Shown in pieces: positions 53,720-61,664 of a stretch of DNA of 64,000 nt (position 1 is the stretch's first letter; each line of letters starts with the position of its first letter). The DNA is from Roseomonas elaeocarpi (GTDB lineage: Bacteria; Pseudomonadota; Alphaproteobacteria; Acetobacterales; Acetobacteraceae): contig NZ_JBHLUN010000010.1 of the NCBI RefSeq assembly GCF_042433915.1, forward strand, positions 124,001 through 188,000, in the 5' to 3' direction. The translations under genes and the position numbers were made by a program. Below the pieces are notes generated by a model. The model saw only the letters and a program-made list of their open reading frames with translations. It was not told where the DNA came from and did not search any database.

Positions 53720-53750
53720 GAGTGGACCGGCCGAGGGGGACCGGCCACTC
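53720..53750 (+). terminator. Hairpin after the small lipoprotein gene
   Basis: GAGTGG-a-CCGG / CCGG-CCACTC forms 10 base pairs with one bulged A and a 10-nt loop, 25 nt after the lipoprotein stop. No clear T-run follows. Confidence 0.6.
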
Positions 53751-53803
53751 GTAACTGGCAGCACCGCGACAGGCGCCGGGGCGACGAGCCCCGGCCGCCT
53801 CGC

Positions 53804-54253
53804 TCAGCCGCCCTCGCCTTGCGCGATCACCGACACCCGCCCGTCACGCTCCACCACCGCGTACTTCACCTGTTCCAGCCGCTCGAGCCCGCGCTGCCGG
53901 GCGGAGGCCATCACGTCCGCCTCCATGATCCGCAGCCGCCGCATCCGCTCGCGGTGGAAGTCGCCGTGCTCGAACACCACCACCGGCGTGCCGTCGACGA
54001 TGCGGCCGAAGGCCGGGAAGCGCTGCTTCAGCTCCGAGACCAGCGTGTGCATGAAGCCGATGGTGAACAGCGCGCTCATTGCCCCCACGAAGGAGCGGTC
54101 CTCCGCCAGGATGGCGGTGATCGCCGTGCCCCCGAAAGTGAACAGCACGATCAGGTCGAGCGGCGCCGCCTGCCCCAGTGCCCGCCGCCCGATCACCCGC
54201 GTGACGAGCAGCAGCGCCAGGTAGGCCGCCGCGGCGCGGAGCACCGTGTTCAT
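53804..54253 (-). CDS. DUF421 membrane protein (YetF-like)
   Basis: This 149-aa protein has three N-terminal helices (AAAYLALLLVTRVIGRRALGQAAPLDLIVLFTFGGTAITAIL ...) with the DUF421 motif RxxGRRALGQ and the DLIVLFTFGG segment, then the soluble DUF421 domain (RIVDGTPVVVFEHGDFHRERMRRLRIMEADVMASARQRGLERLEQVKYAVVERDG). Relatives such as YetF/YrbG-like proteins have no firm function; some are linked to sporulation or envelope stress. It begins 28 nt after the gene at 54282 on the same strand. Confidence 0.87.
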   Translation of the reverse strand: MNTVLRAAAAYLALLLVTRVIGRRALGQAAPLDLIVLFTFGGTAITAILAEDRSFVGAMSALFTIGFMHTLVSELKQRFPAFGRIVDGTPVVVFEHGDFHRERMRRLRIMEADVMASARQRGLERLEQVKYAVVERDGRVSVIAQGEGG

Positions 54254-54281
54254 CGCGCCATCCTCCGATCCACGCCGCCCG

Positions 54282-54956
54282 TCACGGCAGCACCAGCTGG
54301 TGCCAGCTGACCTCCTGCCCGCCGACGCGGGCCCAGAGCGACACCCATCCCGCGGCGCTGGGCTGCGCCTGGAGGCGGATACGCTGCTCCAGCGCGTCGG
54401 GCGCCGCCGTGATCCGCAACTCGATCCGCCCGTCGCCCGCCGACCAGCCCGCCGGCTGCGGAATGGCGCGCTGCAGCCCGAGCGGCTCCGCCATCAGGTC
54501 CGACAGCACGAGGCGCACCTCCTCCCCGCCGCCCGTGGCCGGCGTCAGCCGCGCATCCGCGACGTGCAGCGTGATCTGCGTGGGCGTGCCGTAGCGGGCG
54601 AGCGGCTCGTAATCTACGGTGAGCGTCCCGTCGGCGGAGCTCAGGCTGTGGTGGCTCAGCGGCCCGCGTCCGAGCAGCCCGCTCAGTGCCAGCAGCAGCA
54701 CCAGCGCCATCGCCGCCTGTCCGACCCGCGACCACCACCACCAGCGATCCTCGAAACGCTCGTCGTAGCCAACCTCGAAGCCACCCTCGCCGATGCTGCG
54801 CGCCGCGCCGGAATCGTGGTGCCCAGGCCTCGCGTCGCCGCCGGCGGCATCGCGCGACATCCCGTCCTGTCGGGCGGCACCCGGCCCGTCGCCGCCCCTG
54901 GTTCCGTCGGGTCCCCTGTCGGCCGGCTCCGCATCGATCGGCGTGGCACCACGCAT
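54282..54956 (-). CDS. Single-helix membrane protein, unknown
   Basis: The about 224-aa product from ATG 54956 (GGGG 6-7 nt upstream) has a 70-residue cytoplasmic, charged N-terminus, a helix (SRVGQAAMALVLLLALSGLLG) after a tryptophan run (DRWWWWSR), and an extracytoplasmic beta-rich domain of about 125 residues (LTVDYEPLARYGTPTQITLHVADARLTP, GRIELRITAAPDALEQRIRL). The plan is like a small FixH- or sortilin-type exported domain but I recognise no family. It leads the DUF421 gene in a two-gene unit. Confidence 0.65.
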   Translation of the reverse strand: MRGATPIDAEPADRGPDGTRGGDGPGAARQDGMSRDAAGGDARPGHHDSGAARSIGEGGFEVGYDERFEDRWWWWSRVGQAAMALVLLLALSGLLGRGPLSHHSLSSADGTLTVDYEPLARYGTPTQITLHVADARLTPATGGGEEVRLVLSDLMAEPLGLQRAIPQPAGWSAGDGRIELRITAAPDALEQRIRLQAQPSAAGWVSLWARVGGQEVSWHQLVLP

Positions 54957-55197
54957 ACGCAACCCCTGCTCCGCCACGGACACCAGCCGGACTACGTCGG
55001 GGAAAACCGGTGGGCGGGGCGGGTCGTTGCGCGCCGCAGCATCACGATTGATCGTCCGGCCCCGGCGGGCAGCGCCGGCAGGGCGGCAACGGCAGCGGCG
55101 GCGCGCGCCGGTTCCAGGGAACGGCGGCCCGGTCCCTTCAACCCCGTGGCGTGCCATGCGAGGATGCGCGCCACCACAACAGGGGCGGGAGCGCGCG

Positions 55198-56061
55198 ATG
55201 GCCGGGGTTTACTGGTACGACGGACAGTGGATGACCGAGGAGCCCAAGATCCTGGGCCCGATGGACCACGCCTTCTGGCTGGGCTCGATCGTCTTCGACG
55301 GCGCCCGCGCGATCCGCGGCACGGTGCCCGACCTCGACCTCCACTGCCAGCGCGCCATCCGCTCGGCCCGCAACATGATGATGGAACCCACGGTTTCGGC
55401 CGAACGGCTCGAGGAACTGTGCCGCGAGGGCGTCATGAAGATGCCCGCCGACGCGGAGCTCTATATCCGCCCGATGTTCTTTATCCGCCGCGGCATCGGC
55501 GCCGCCTCGCCCGATCCGGACAGCACCGACTTCATCCTGTCGATCTACGACGCGCCGCTGCCGCCGCCGACGGGCTTCTCCGCCTGCATGGTGCCCTTCC
55601 GCCGCCCCGCCGCCGACATGGCGCCCACCGACGCCAAGGCCTCGGCGCTGTACCCGAACTCGTCGCGCGCCGTGCAGTGGGCCAAGCGCAACGGCTTCGA
55701 CAACGCGGTGATGAGCGACCCCGAAGGCAACGTCGCCGAGTTCGCCACCTCCAACATCATGATGGTCAAGGACGGCGTGGTGATGACGCCGGCTGCCAAC
55801 GGCACCTTCCTGGCCGGCGTCACGCGCCAGCGCATCATCGCCCTGCTGCGCGAGGCCGGGCGCGAGGTGCGCGAATGCACCGTGACGCCCGCCATGCTGC
55901 GCGACGCGGACGAGATCTTCGCCACCGGCAACTACGGCAAGGTGCAGCCCTGCACCCGCTTCGAGGAGAACGAGATGCAGCCCGGCCCCGTGGCGGCGCA
56001 GGCGCGGCAGCTCTACTTCGATTGGGCCGAGCATTCGCGGATCATGCCCAAGGCCGGCTGA
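55198..56061 (+). CDS. ilvE: Branched-chain amino acid aminotransferase (class IV PLP)
   Basis: The 287-aa enzyme has the class IV aminotransferase plan: DHAFWLGSIVFDGARAIRG, RPMFFIRRGIG, TDAKASALYPNSSRAVQWAKRNGFDNAVM (PLP Lys in DAKAS), and NVAEFATSNIMMVKDGVVMTP (class IV Glu-x5-Asn). It should transfer amino groups between branched-chain amino acids and 2-oxoglutarate; D-amino-acid or aminodeoxychorismate lyase members are alternatives but the Y/W-rich N-terminus and length fit branched-chain enzymes. GGGAG lies 7 nt before ATG 55198. It stands alone on the plus strand. Confidence 0.85.
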   Translation: MAGVYWYDGQWMTEEPKILGPMDHAFWLGSIVFDGARAIRGTVPDLDLHCQRAIRSARNMMMEPTVSAERLEELCREGVMKMPADAELYIRPMFFIRRGIGAASPDPDSTDFILSIYDAPLPPPTGFSACMVPFRRPAADMAPTDAKASALYPNSSRAVQWAKRNGFDNAVMSDPEGNVAEFATSNIMMVKDGVVMTPAANGTFLAGVTRQRIIALLREAGREVRECTVTPAMLRDADEIFATGNYGKVQPCTRFEENEMQPGPVAAQARQLYFDWAEHSRIMPKAG

Positions 56062-56122
56062 GACCCGTTCCGCCGGCGGCAGCGCAGCCGGCGCGGCCCG
56101 CCCCCGAGCAGCAGAGGAAGCC

Positions 56123-56623
56123 ATGGGTCCGGCAGCCGCTTCCGGCACGGCCACGACGGGCAGCCGCGATCCGCTTGCCCGCGACGCACCGCGCCTCCTC
56201 CCCCTGACGGCGCTGCCCGAGGGCCTCGGCGTGCTGCGCGCCGAGGCGGCGGCCGAAGGCTTCCGCTTCGTGGAGCGCCTGGTCGCCGCCGGGGCCGCGG
56301 GTTTCGGGGGGCCGGGGGAACTCCTGCTCGGGGCCTTCCTGGGCGATGAGCTGGTGGCCATCGGCGGCCTCAATCGCGATCCCTATGTCGGCGACCCGGG
56401 CACGGCCCGGCTGCGTCACCTCTACGTCCGGCCGGGTTTCCGCCGCCGCGGCATCGCCTCGGCCATCGTCCAACAGCTCCTCGGCGAGGCCGGAGAGAAC
56501 GTACGCCTCGTCCGGCTCAGGACCGACACCGCCGCGGGTGCCGCCTTCTACCGCCGCCACGGCTTCACGCCCGTGCGGGACGCGCAGGCCACGCACGTCC
56601 TGCCGCTGCAACGGCCGCGCTGA
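56123..56623 (+). CDS. GNAT family N-acetyltransferase
   Basis: The 166-aa protein has the GNAT acetyl-CoA motif: LRHLYVRPGFRRRGIASAIVQQLL (RxxGxA), then VRLRTDTAAGAAFYRRHGFTPV (motif B). Substrate unknown. AGAGGA lies 5-6 nt before ATG 56123, and its stop overlaps the pseudouridine synthase start (TGATG), so they share an operon. An acetyltransferase coupled to an RNA-modifying enzyme is suggestive of RNA or ribosomal-protein acetylation, but that is inference. Confidence 0.85.
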   Translation: MGPAAASGTATTGSRDPLARDAPRLLPLTALPEGLGVLRAEAAAEGFRFVERLVAAGAAGFGGPGELLLGAFLGDELVAIGGLNRDPYVGDPGTARLRHLYVRPGFRRRGIASAIVQQLLGEAGENVRLVRLRTDTAAGAAFYRRHGFTPVRDAQATHVLPLQRPR

Positions 56624-57441
56624 TGCCGCCCCGCCGCCCACCCTCCGGCGCCCGGCCCGGCCGCGCCTCCCACCGCAGCGCCCCGGGGCGCCCGGCCCCC
56701 ACCCCGCCGGAGCTGCGCGACGCCCCCCGCCCCGCCTGGCTCGCGGCGCGCATCCTCCATGAGGACCCGGAGGTGCTGATCCTGGACAAGCCGGCGGGCC
56801 TGCCGGTGCATCCCGGCCCCGCCGCCCGGCGCGACGGCAGCGCGACGCTGGAAGACTGGCTGCCGCTCCTCCAGGGCCGCAAGCGCCACCTGCCGCAGCC
56901 GGCGCACCGCCTCGACACCGACACCGCGGGCTGCCTGGCGATCGGCCGCACCAAGCCGGCGCTGGCGGCGCTCGGCGCGCTGTTCGCCGCGGGCGCGGCG
57001 CGCAAGACCTACTGGGCCGTGCTGCGCGGCACGCCCGCGGCCGACAGCGGCACGATCGACGCCCCCTTGCGCAAGCACAGCACCCGCGCCGGCGGCTGGC
57101 GGATTGAGCCGCATCCCGAGGGCCAGCCCGCCCGCACCGCCTGGCAACTGCTGGGCCGCACGGAGGTGGGCGCGGGCGAGGCGCTGAGCTGGATCGCCTT
57201 CCGTCCCCTCACCGGGCGGACGCACCAGCTGCGCGTCCATGCCACGCTGCTCTGCGGTCCGATCCTGGGCGACCCCTTCTACGGCACGGCCGAGGACCGC
57301 GCGGACGGCAGCGGCACGCGCGGGCTGCACCTGCTGGCCCGCCACCTCGCGCTGCCGCTGGACCCGCTGCGGGAGGCCACGGCGCCGGTGCCCGAAGCGA
57401 TGCGCGCCGCCTTCCGGCGCTGCGGCTGGCCCGGCGACTGA
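56623..57441 (+). CDS. RluA family pseudouridine synthase
   Basis: The 272-aa enzyme isomerises uridine to pseudouridine in rRNA or tRNA. It shows the RluA block QPAHRLDTDTAGCLAIGRTK with the catalytic Asp in HRLD, the early EDPEVLILDKPAGLPVHPG and the late GRTHQLRVHATLLCGPILGDPFYG. There is no S4 domain at the N-terminus; a 40-residue Pro/Arg-rich leader replaces it. The exact target is not readable. ATG 56623 overlaps the GNAT stop. Confidence 0.88.
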   Translation: MPPRRPPSGARPGRASHRSAPGRPAPTPPELRDAPRPAWLAARILHEDPEVLILDKPAGLPVHPGPAARRDGSATLEDWLPLLQGRKRHLPQPAHRLDTDTAGCLAIGRTKPALAALGALFAAGAARKTYWAVLRGTPAADSGTIDAPLRKHSTRAGGWRIEPHPEGQPARTAWQLLGRTEVGAGEALSWIAFRPLTGRTHQLRVHATLLCGPILGDPFYGTAEDRADGSGTRGLHLLARHLALPLDPLREATAPVPEAMRAAFRRCGWPGD

Positions 57442-57783
57442 GGAGGGCCGGCGGCGGGCCAGCATCTTCCCGGCGGAACTCGCGCGGGGCTGGCAGGCGG
57501 CGGAGACAGCCACGAGCCGTGATGGGCCGTTCGGTGGGCCTCGCCGGGGCGGCAGGCCGGAGCAGCCTATGATCCGTGTCGCGCCCTCCGGCGAACCTTG
57601 TTCGGGGCCGGCGAGCAGGGGTCGCCCACCACCCGCGGCGGGCCGCCCGACGACCCTCAGGCGCAGCTTCGCGCGCGGCAACGGTGCACCCAGCAAAATG
57701 GTTTCCACTCGCTCGCGCGGGTGTGCGATTCGGCGCCGCCACGAAGCCTCGACGCGGCCCGGCGCGCCTGTCATGCATCCCCG
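57442..57783. other. 342-nt gap between pseudouridine synthase and histidine kinase genes
   Basis: No conserved protein is encoded here. The open frames of the kinase extend into it but their products are unconserved. It presumably holds the kinase promoter; no convincing hexamers are seen. Confidence 0.45.
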
Positions 57784-58902
57784 GTGTTGACGAGGTCCCG
57801 CTTGACGGATGCGCATGCGGCCGCCAGCCCAGCGGCCTCTTCCCTGCCCGGGACGGCCCCGGATGCGGAGGCCACTTCCCAGCCCTCCCCCGCGCCCCAC
57901 CACGCCTGGACCGTGGGGGGTCGCCTTTGGCTGATCGCCGGCAGCTTCGCGCTGCTGATCCTGCTGGTCAGCCTGACCAACGCCGCCTGGCAGGGCTGGC
58001 TGGCCGGGCCGCGCGGCTGGCACGCCGCCCTGCCGGCGCTGCTGAGCGGCACGATCCTGCTGGCCGGCCTGGCCGCCGCGGCGGTTGCGCTGCGCCGGCT
58101 GGTGTTCCGTCCGCTGCAGCTCGCCGCCCGCCGGCTGGAAGCCCCGCCGCCGCCGCACCCGGGCGACGCCGCCCCCGCCGAGGCGGAGGAGGAGGACGCG
58201 CCCGGCGAGATCGCCGAGCTGATGCAGCGCCTGGGCGCCGCCCGCGCCACGCAGGACGAGGCGCTGCGCCTGCGCGACCTGCTGCTGCGGGAATCCCACC
58301 ACCGGCTGAAGAACCACCTGACGCTGCTTTCCTCCTTTCTGCGGTTGCAGGAACGCCGGGTGGAGGACCCCGCGGCGGTGGACGCGCTGCGCGCGGCGCA
58401 GGGACGGCTGATGGCGATCGCCGCCACCTACGACCACGTCCACGAGATCGGGCCCGAGGAAGTGTCGCTCGACGGCATGCTGGAGCGGCTGGCCCAGGCG
58501 CTGCCGGACCGCGAGGGCAGCGGCGGCTCGGTGGAAACCGCGCTGTGTCCCGTCAGCGTTCCGGCCGACACGGCGGTGAAGCTGGCGCTGGTGGTGAACG
58601 AGCTCGCCACCAACGCCCTGCGTCACGGGCCCGCCGGCGGGCGGGTGCGGATCACCTTGCGCCGCGACGTGGCCACGCCCGACCAGCCCGAAACGCTGGT
58701 GATCACGGTGGCCGACGAAGGGCCCGGCGTGCCGGCGGATCTTCGCAAGGGTTTGGGGATGACCATCTCCGACAGCCTCGTGCGCGCCGTGGGCGCCCGC
58801 CTCGCGCGGCTGGAGGCGGGGGAAGGCTCGGGCTGGGAAATCCGCTGGAGCCCGCCCGCCGCCGCACTGGGCACGGCGGGCGCGGCGCCTCGCCCGAACT
58901 GA
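57784..58902 (+). CDS. Sensor histidine kinase, HisKA_2 family
   Basis: The 372-aa kinase has two helices (LWLIAGSFALLILLVSLTN and LLSGTILLAGLAAAAVALRRL) around a short periplasmic loop, then a HisKA_2 dimerisation domain (LLLRESHHRLKNHLTLLSSFLRLQ, phospho-His in ESHHR) and a HATPase part (VVNELATNALRHG, DEGPGVP, GLGMTISDSLV). HisKA_2 kinases usually partner with general-stress PhyR or with light/redox sensors. No response regulator, NepR or sigma factor lies nearby. The start is uncertain: GTG 57784 is chosen; TTG 57787 or 57802 are possible and a longer frame to 57598 is unconserved. Confidence 0.82.
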   Translation: MLTRSRLTDAHAAASPAASSLPGTAPDAEATSQPSPAPHHAWTVGGRLWLIAGSFALLILLVSLTNAAWQGWLAGPRGWHAALPALLSGTILLAGLAAAAVALRRLVFRPLQLAARRLEAPPPPHPGDAAPAEAEEEDAPGEIAELMQRLGAARATQDEALRLRDLLLRESHHRLKNHLTLLSSFLRLQERRVEDPAAVDALRAAQGRLMAIAATYDHVHEIGPEEVSLDGMLERLAQALPDREGSGGSVETALCPVSVPADTAVKLALVVNELATNALRHGPAGGRVRITLRRDVATPDQPETLVITVADEGPGVPADLRKGLGMTISDSLVRAVGARLARLEAGEGSGWEIRWSPPAAALGTAGAAPRPN

Positions 58903-59302
58903 ACGCCGTCCGCGCCGCCAGGGCACGCGCCGCGAAGGGCATCCGGTGCGAAGGCTGCGGAACCGGCTGCATCCGCCTTGCTCGCACGACCGGGCGCCCG
59001 CGAGGCGGCACCCAGGCGTTCCCCGCCAGCTTCGCGACCCGGCGCCGCTTGCGGCAGGTCCCTGGCCGTTGTGTGCTGATCCCAACGCCCCGCCGGCGAG
59101 CCGCCGGACTCGGGGCGGTGGAATCCTTGAAGGTCGTGGCGATGCTCAGGAACATGTCGCGTGATTGGCACGGGGACGGCGCGGAAGCCTGCCGGCGCCA
59201 GCCGCTCCTTTCCGTCCGGACGACCGCCCCCGGCAGCCGGGGGCCGTGGCCGCCTCGCGGTGCCCATCCCGCCGCCCGTCGCCCGCTCCGGGGCAACGCG
59301 GC
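58903..59302. other. 400-nt gap before the 2-hydroxyacid dehydrogenase gene
   Basis: Frames on both strands are Arg/Pro/Gly-rich and unconserved. I see no RNA gene, repeat or clear operator here. Confidence 0.45.
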
Positions 59303-60340
59303 GTGAGCGCCCGGCAGACCGTGGTGATCGCCTCGCCGCTGGAGGCCGAGCACGTCGCCACCTTCCGCGACGTCGCGCCCGACCGGCTTGAGGTGCTGCA
59401 CGAGCCCTCGCTGCTGCCGCCCACGCGCTACCGCGCCGACCACAAGGGCGCGCCCTTCACCCGCGACGCGGCGGCGGAGGCGGCGTGGCGGACGCTGCTG
59501 GCCCGCGCCGACATCCTGTGGGACTTTCCGCCGGCGGAGCTGCTCGACGGCATGCCGCGGCTGCGCTGGATCCAGGCCACCAGCACCGGCGTCGGCCCGG
59601 CCGCGGCGAAGCTGCGCCTGGCCGAGCGCGGCGTCACCGTCACCACCGCGCGCGGCGTCCATGCCGGTCCGCTGGCCGAGTGGGTCTTCATGGCCCTGCT
59701 GCAGCACTTCCGCGGCCTTGATCACCTGCGGCAGGAACAGCAGGCCCGCCGCTGGGTGCGCTACTGCGGCGAGGACGTGGCCGGCCGCACCCTGCTGATC
59801 ATCGGCGCCGGCGACCTCGCGCGCGGCTGCGCCCGGATCGGCCGCGCCCTGGACATGCGCGTGGTGGCCCTCGCCCGCCGGCCGGAGCGCGAGCGCGCCC
59901 ATGCCGCGCTGTTCAACCGGGTCGCCCCCATCTCCGAGCTGCACGCCCTGCTGCCCACGGCCGACGCGGTGGTGATCACCGTGCCGCACACGCCGGAAAC
60001 GGAAGGGATGTTCGACGCCGCCGCCTTCCGCGCCATGCGCCCGGGTGCGGCCTTCGTGAACATCGGCCGCGGCGCCGTGGTGGACCACGACGCGCTGCGC
60101 GCGGCGCTGAACAGCGGGCAGGTCGGCTTCGCCGCGCTGGACGTGACCGAGCCCGAACCGCTGCCGCCGGAAGACCCGCTCTGGGAGATGCCCAACGTCC
60201 TGATCTCCCCCCATTCCGCCAGCACCGTGGCGAGCGAGAACGCCCGCATCGCCGCGATCTTCCGCGACAACCTCCGGTGCTGGCTGGACGGCCGGCCCGA
60301 GGCGATGCGCAACGTGCTGGCGCCGGGCCAGCTCTACTGA
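59303..60340 (+). CDS. D-2-hydroxyacid dehydrogenase
   Basis: The 345-aa NAD(P)-dependent enzyme has the D-2HDH core: LLIIGAGDLARGCARIGRAL (GxGxxG variant), MRPGAAFVNIGRGAVVDHDAL (catalytic Arg), LDVTEPEPLPPEDPLWEMPNV (catalytic Glu) and LISPHSAST (catalytic His). Substrate unknown; phosphoglycerate, glyoxylate/hydroxypyruvate and lactate are common. The start is a GTG at 59303 that follows CGG; a longer frame to 59165 is unconserved. It is 50 nt upstream of, and convergent with, the VOC dioxygenase gene. Confidence 0.85.
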   Translation: MSARQTVVIASPLEAEHVATFRDVAPDRLEVLHEPSLLPPTRYRADHKGAPFTRDAAAEAAWRTLLARADILWDFPPAELLDGMPRLRWIQATSTGVGPAAAKLRLAERGVTVTTARGVHAGPLAEWVFMALLQHFRGLDHLRQEQQARRWVRYCGEDVAGRTLLIIGAGDLARGCARIGRALDMRVVALARRPERERAHAALFNRVAPISELHALLPTADAVVITVPHTPETEGMFDAAAFRAMRPGAAFVNIGRGAVVDHDALRAALNSGQVGFAALDVTEPEPLPPEDPLWEMPNVLISPHSASTVASENARIAAIFRDNLRCWLDGRPEAMRNVLAPGQLY

Positions 60341-60389
60341 CGCCCCACGCGCCGGGGAAACCGGCGCGGCCGGGCCGCCACGCCCGGGC

Positions 60390-61427
60390 TCAGGACGCGA
60401 TGCCGTCGCCCGACAGGTCGTCCTGCCCGGCCACGGTGTTCACGCCCGCGGTCGCACCCCCGGCCGCCTCCGGTTCCGGCAGCGGCGGGCTGCCGTGGGT
60501 GTGGAAGCTCTCGATGGTCTTGAGGCCCCAGGCCTGACCCTTCTTCCGCTCGGTCTCGGTCCAGGTGATGGTTTTCCAGTCCGGCGCCAGGATCAGCCGC
60601 GCACCGGCGTTGGCGACCTCGACGCGGTTGCCGCCGGGCTCGTAGACGTAAAGGAAGAAGGTCTGCTGCACCGCGTGCTTGTGCGGCCCCGTCTCGATGT
60701 GCACCCCGTTCTCCAGGAACACGTCGGCCGCCTGCAGGATGGCCTCGCGGCTGTCGAGGGCGAAGGTGACGTGGTGGAAGCGGCCGGGGATGCCGTGCGC
60801 CTCCTTGGTGAAGGCGAAGTCGTAGCTCTTGTTGGTGGCGGTCAGCCACATGCCCGCCTCCTCGCCGCTGTCGAGCTCGATGCGCTCGGTGCAGCGCAGG
60901 CCCAGGTTGCGCTCGAAGAACTCGCGGCAGGCGCGCACGTCCACGGCCAGGCAGTTGAAGTGATCCAGCCGCCGCGCGTTCACGCCGCGCGCCGGGAAGC
61001 GCTGCGCCTGGTTCTTCAGCGCGGGGCGCAGCGCCTCGGGCGCCTGGTACCACTCCGTGTCGTAGTACAGCTCGAACACGTGGCCGTCGGGGTCGCGGAA
61101 GCGGTAGCCGGTGCCGTGGCCGAGTTCGCCCTCGTGCGCCCAGACCTCGTGCCCGTCGGCGCGCAGGGCGGCGACGCGCCGCTCCAGCGCCTGCGGGGAA
61201 CGGGTGCGGAAGGCGGCGTGGCCCATGCCCGAGGTGTGCGAGGCCGTGAGCTGCAGCGAGTAGCGCTCGTAGTCGTCCCAGCCGCGCAGGTACACGGAGT
61301 CACCCTGCCGGCCGCTTTCCGTCATGCCCATCACCTCCACGAAGAAGCGCAGCGATTCCTCGATCTTCGGCGTGAGCATCTCGACGTGGCCCAGGTGCGC
61401 CAGGTCGGTGATTGGTTCGTCGTGCAT
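60390..61427 (-). CDS. VOC family extradiol-dioxygenase-like protein
   Basis: The 345-aa protein has two VOC modules typical of class I extradiol dioxygenases. In the N-terminal module: LAHLGHVEMLTPKIEESLRFFVEVMGM and HAAFRTRS. In the catalytic module: RLDHFNCLAVDVRACREFFERNLGLRCTERIEL, FHHVTFALDSREAILQAADVFLENGVHIETGPHKH and PGGNRVEV, giving the His, His and Glu that bind Fe(II). It should open a catechol-type ring next to the hydroxyls. GGAG lies 9 nt before ATG 61427. It is downstream of an AAHS-type transporter on the same strand, which fits uptake plus ring cleavage of one aromatic compound. Confidence 0.85.
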   Translation of the reverse strand: MHDEPITDLAHLGHVEMLTPKIEESLRFFVEVMGMTESGRQGDSVYLRGWDDYERYSLQLTASHTSGMGHAAFRTRSPQALERRVAALRADGHEVWAHEGELGHGTGYRFRDPDGHVFELYYDTEWYQAPEALRPALKNQAQRFPARGVNARRLDHFNCLAVDVRACREFFERNLGLRCTERIELDSGEEAGMWLTATNKSYDFAFTKEAHGIPGRFHHVTFALDSREAILQAADVFLENGVHIETGPHKHAVQQTFFLYVYEPGGNRVEVANAGARLILAPDWKTITWTETERKKGQAWGLKTIESFHTHGSPPLPEPEAAGGATAGVNTVAGQDDLSGDGIAS

Positions 61428-61478
61428 GATGCGGAACTCCTCAGAACTCGCACGGCACTTGCGCCGCCGTGCCCGAAC

Positions 61479-61509
61479 GGCACCCGGGGGGAAGCTTCCC
61501 CCGGGTGCC
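61479..61509. terminator. Large near-perfect hairpin between transporter and VOC genes
   Basis: GGCACCCGGGGGGAAG / CTTCCCCCGGGTGCC pair along 15 bp with one bulged G and almost no loop. It lies next to a 15-nt repeat array in the same gap and 52 nt before the VOC start, so it may act as a terminator or as an RNA-processing block. Confidence 0.6.
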
Positions 61510-61642
61510 TTGAACCCCGGATACTTCAACCCTGGGCGCTTCAACCCTGGGCGCTTCAACCCCGGCCCCTTGAACTCTGGGCCCTTGAACTCTGGGCCCT
61601 TGAACGCCGGGCGCCTCGACGCCCGGCGCCACGACCCGGTTG
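61508..61642. repeat. Degenerate 15-nt tandem array between transporter and VOC genes
   Basis: Nine consecutive 15-nt units, ccttgaaccccggat, acttcaaccctgggc, gcttcaaccctgggc, gcttcaaccccggcc, ccttgaactctgggc twice, ccttgaacgccgggc, gcctcgacgcccggc and gccacgacccggttg. The array fills the gap between two minus-strand genes. Because the period is 15, all frames stay open and give pentapeptide repeats, but no start or RBS supports translation. Confidence 0.8.
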
Positions 61643-61664
61643 CCGCGCCCCGGGCCGGCCGCGA

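Noticed and set aside
58900..59267. Open frame on the minus strand before the 2-hydroxyacid dehydrogenase
   Set aside because: No conserved motif, poor composition, no RBS; treated as intergenic.
61441..61642. Pentapeptide-repeat proteins encoded by the 15-nt array
   Set aside because: All frames of a 15-nt array stay open automatically; none has a start codon with an RBS, and the neighbouring genes have good starts outside the array.
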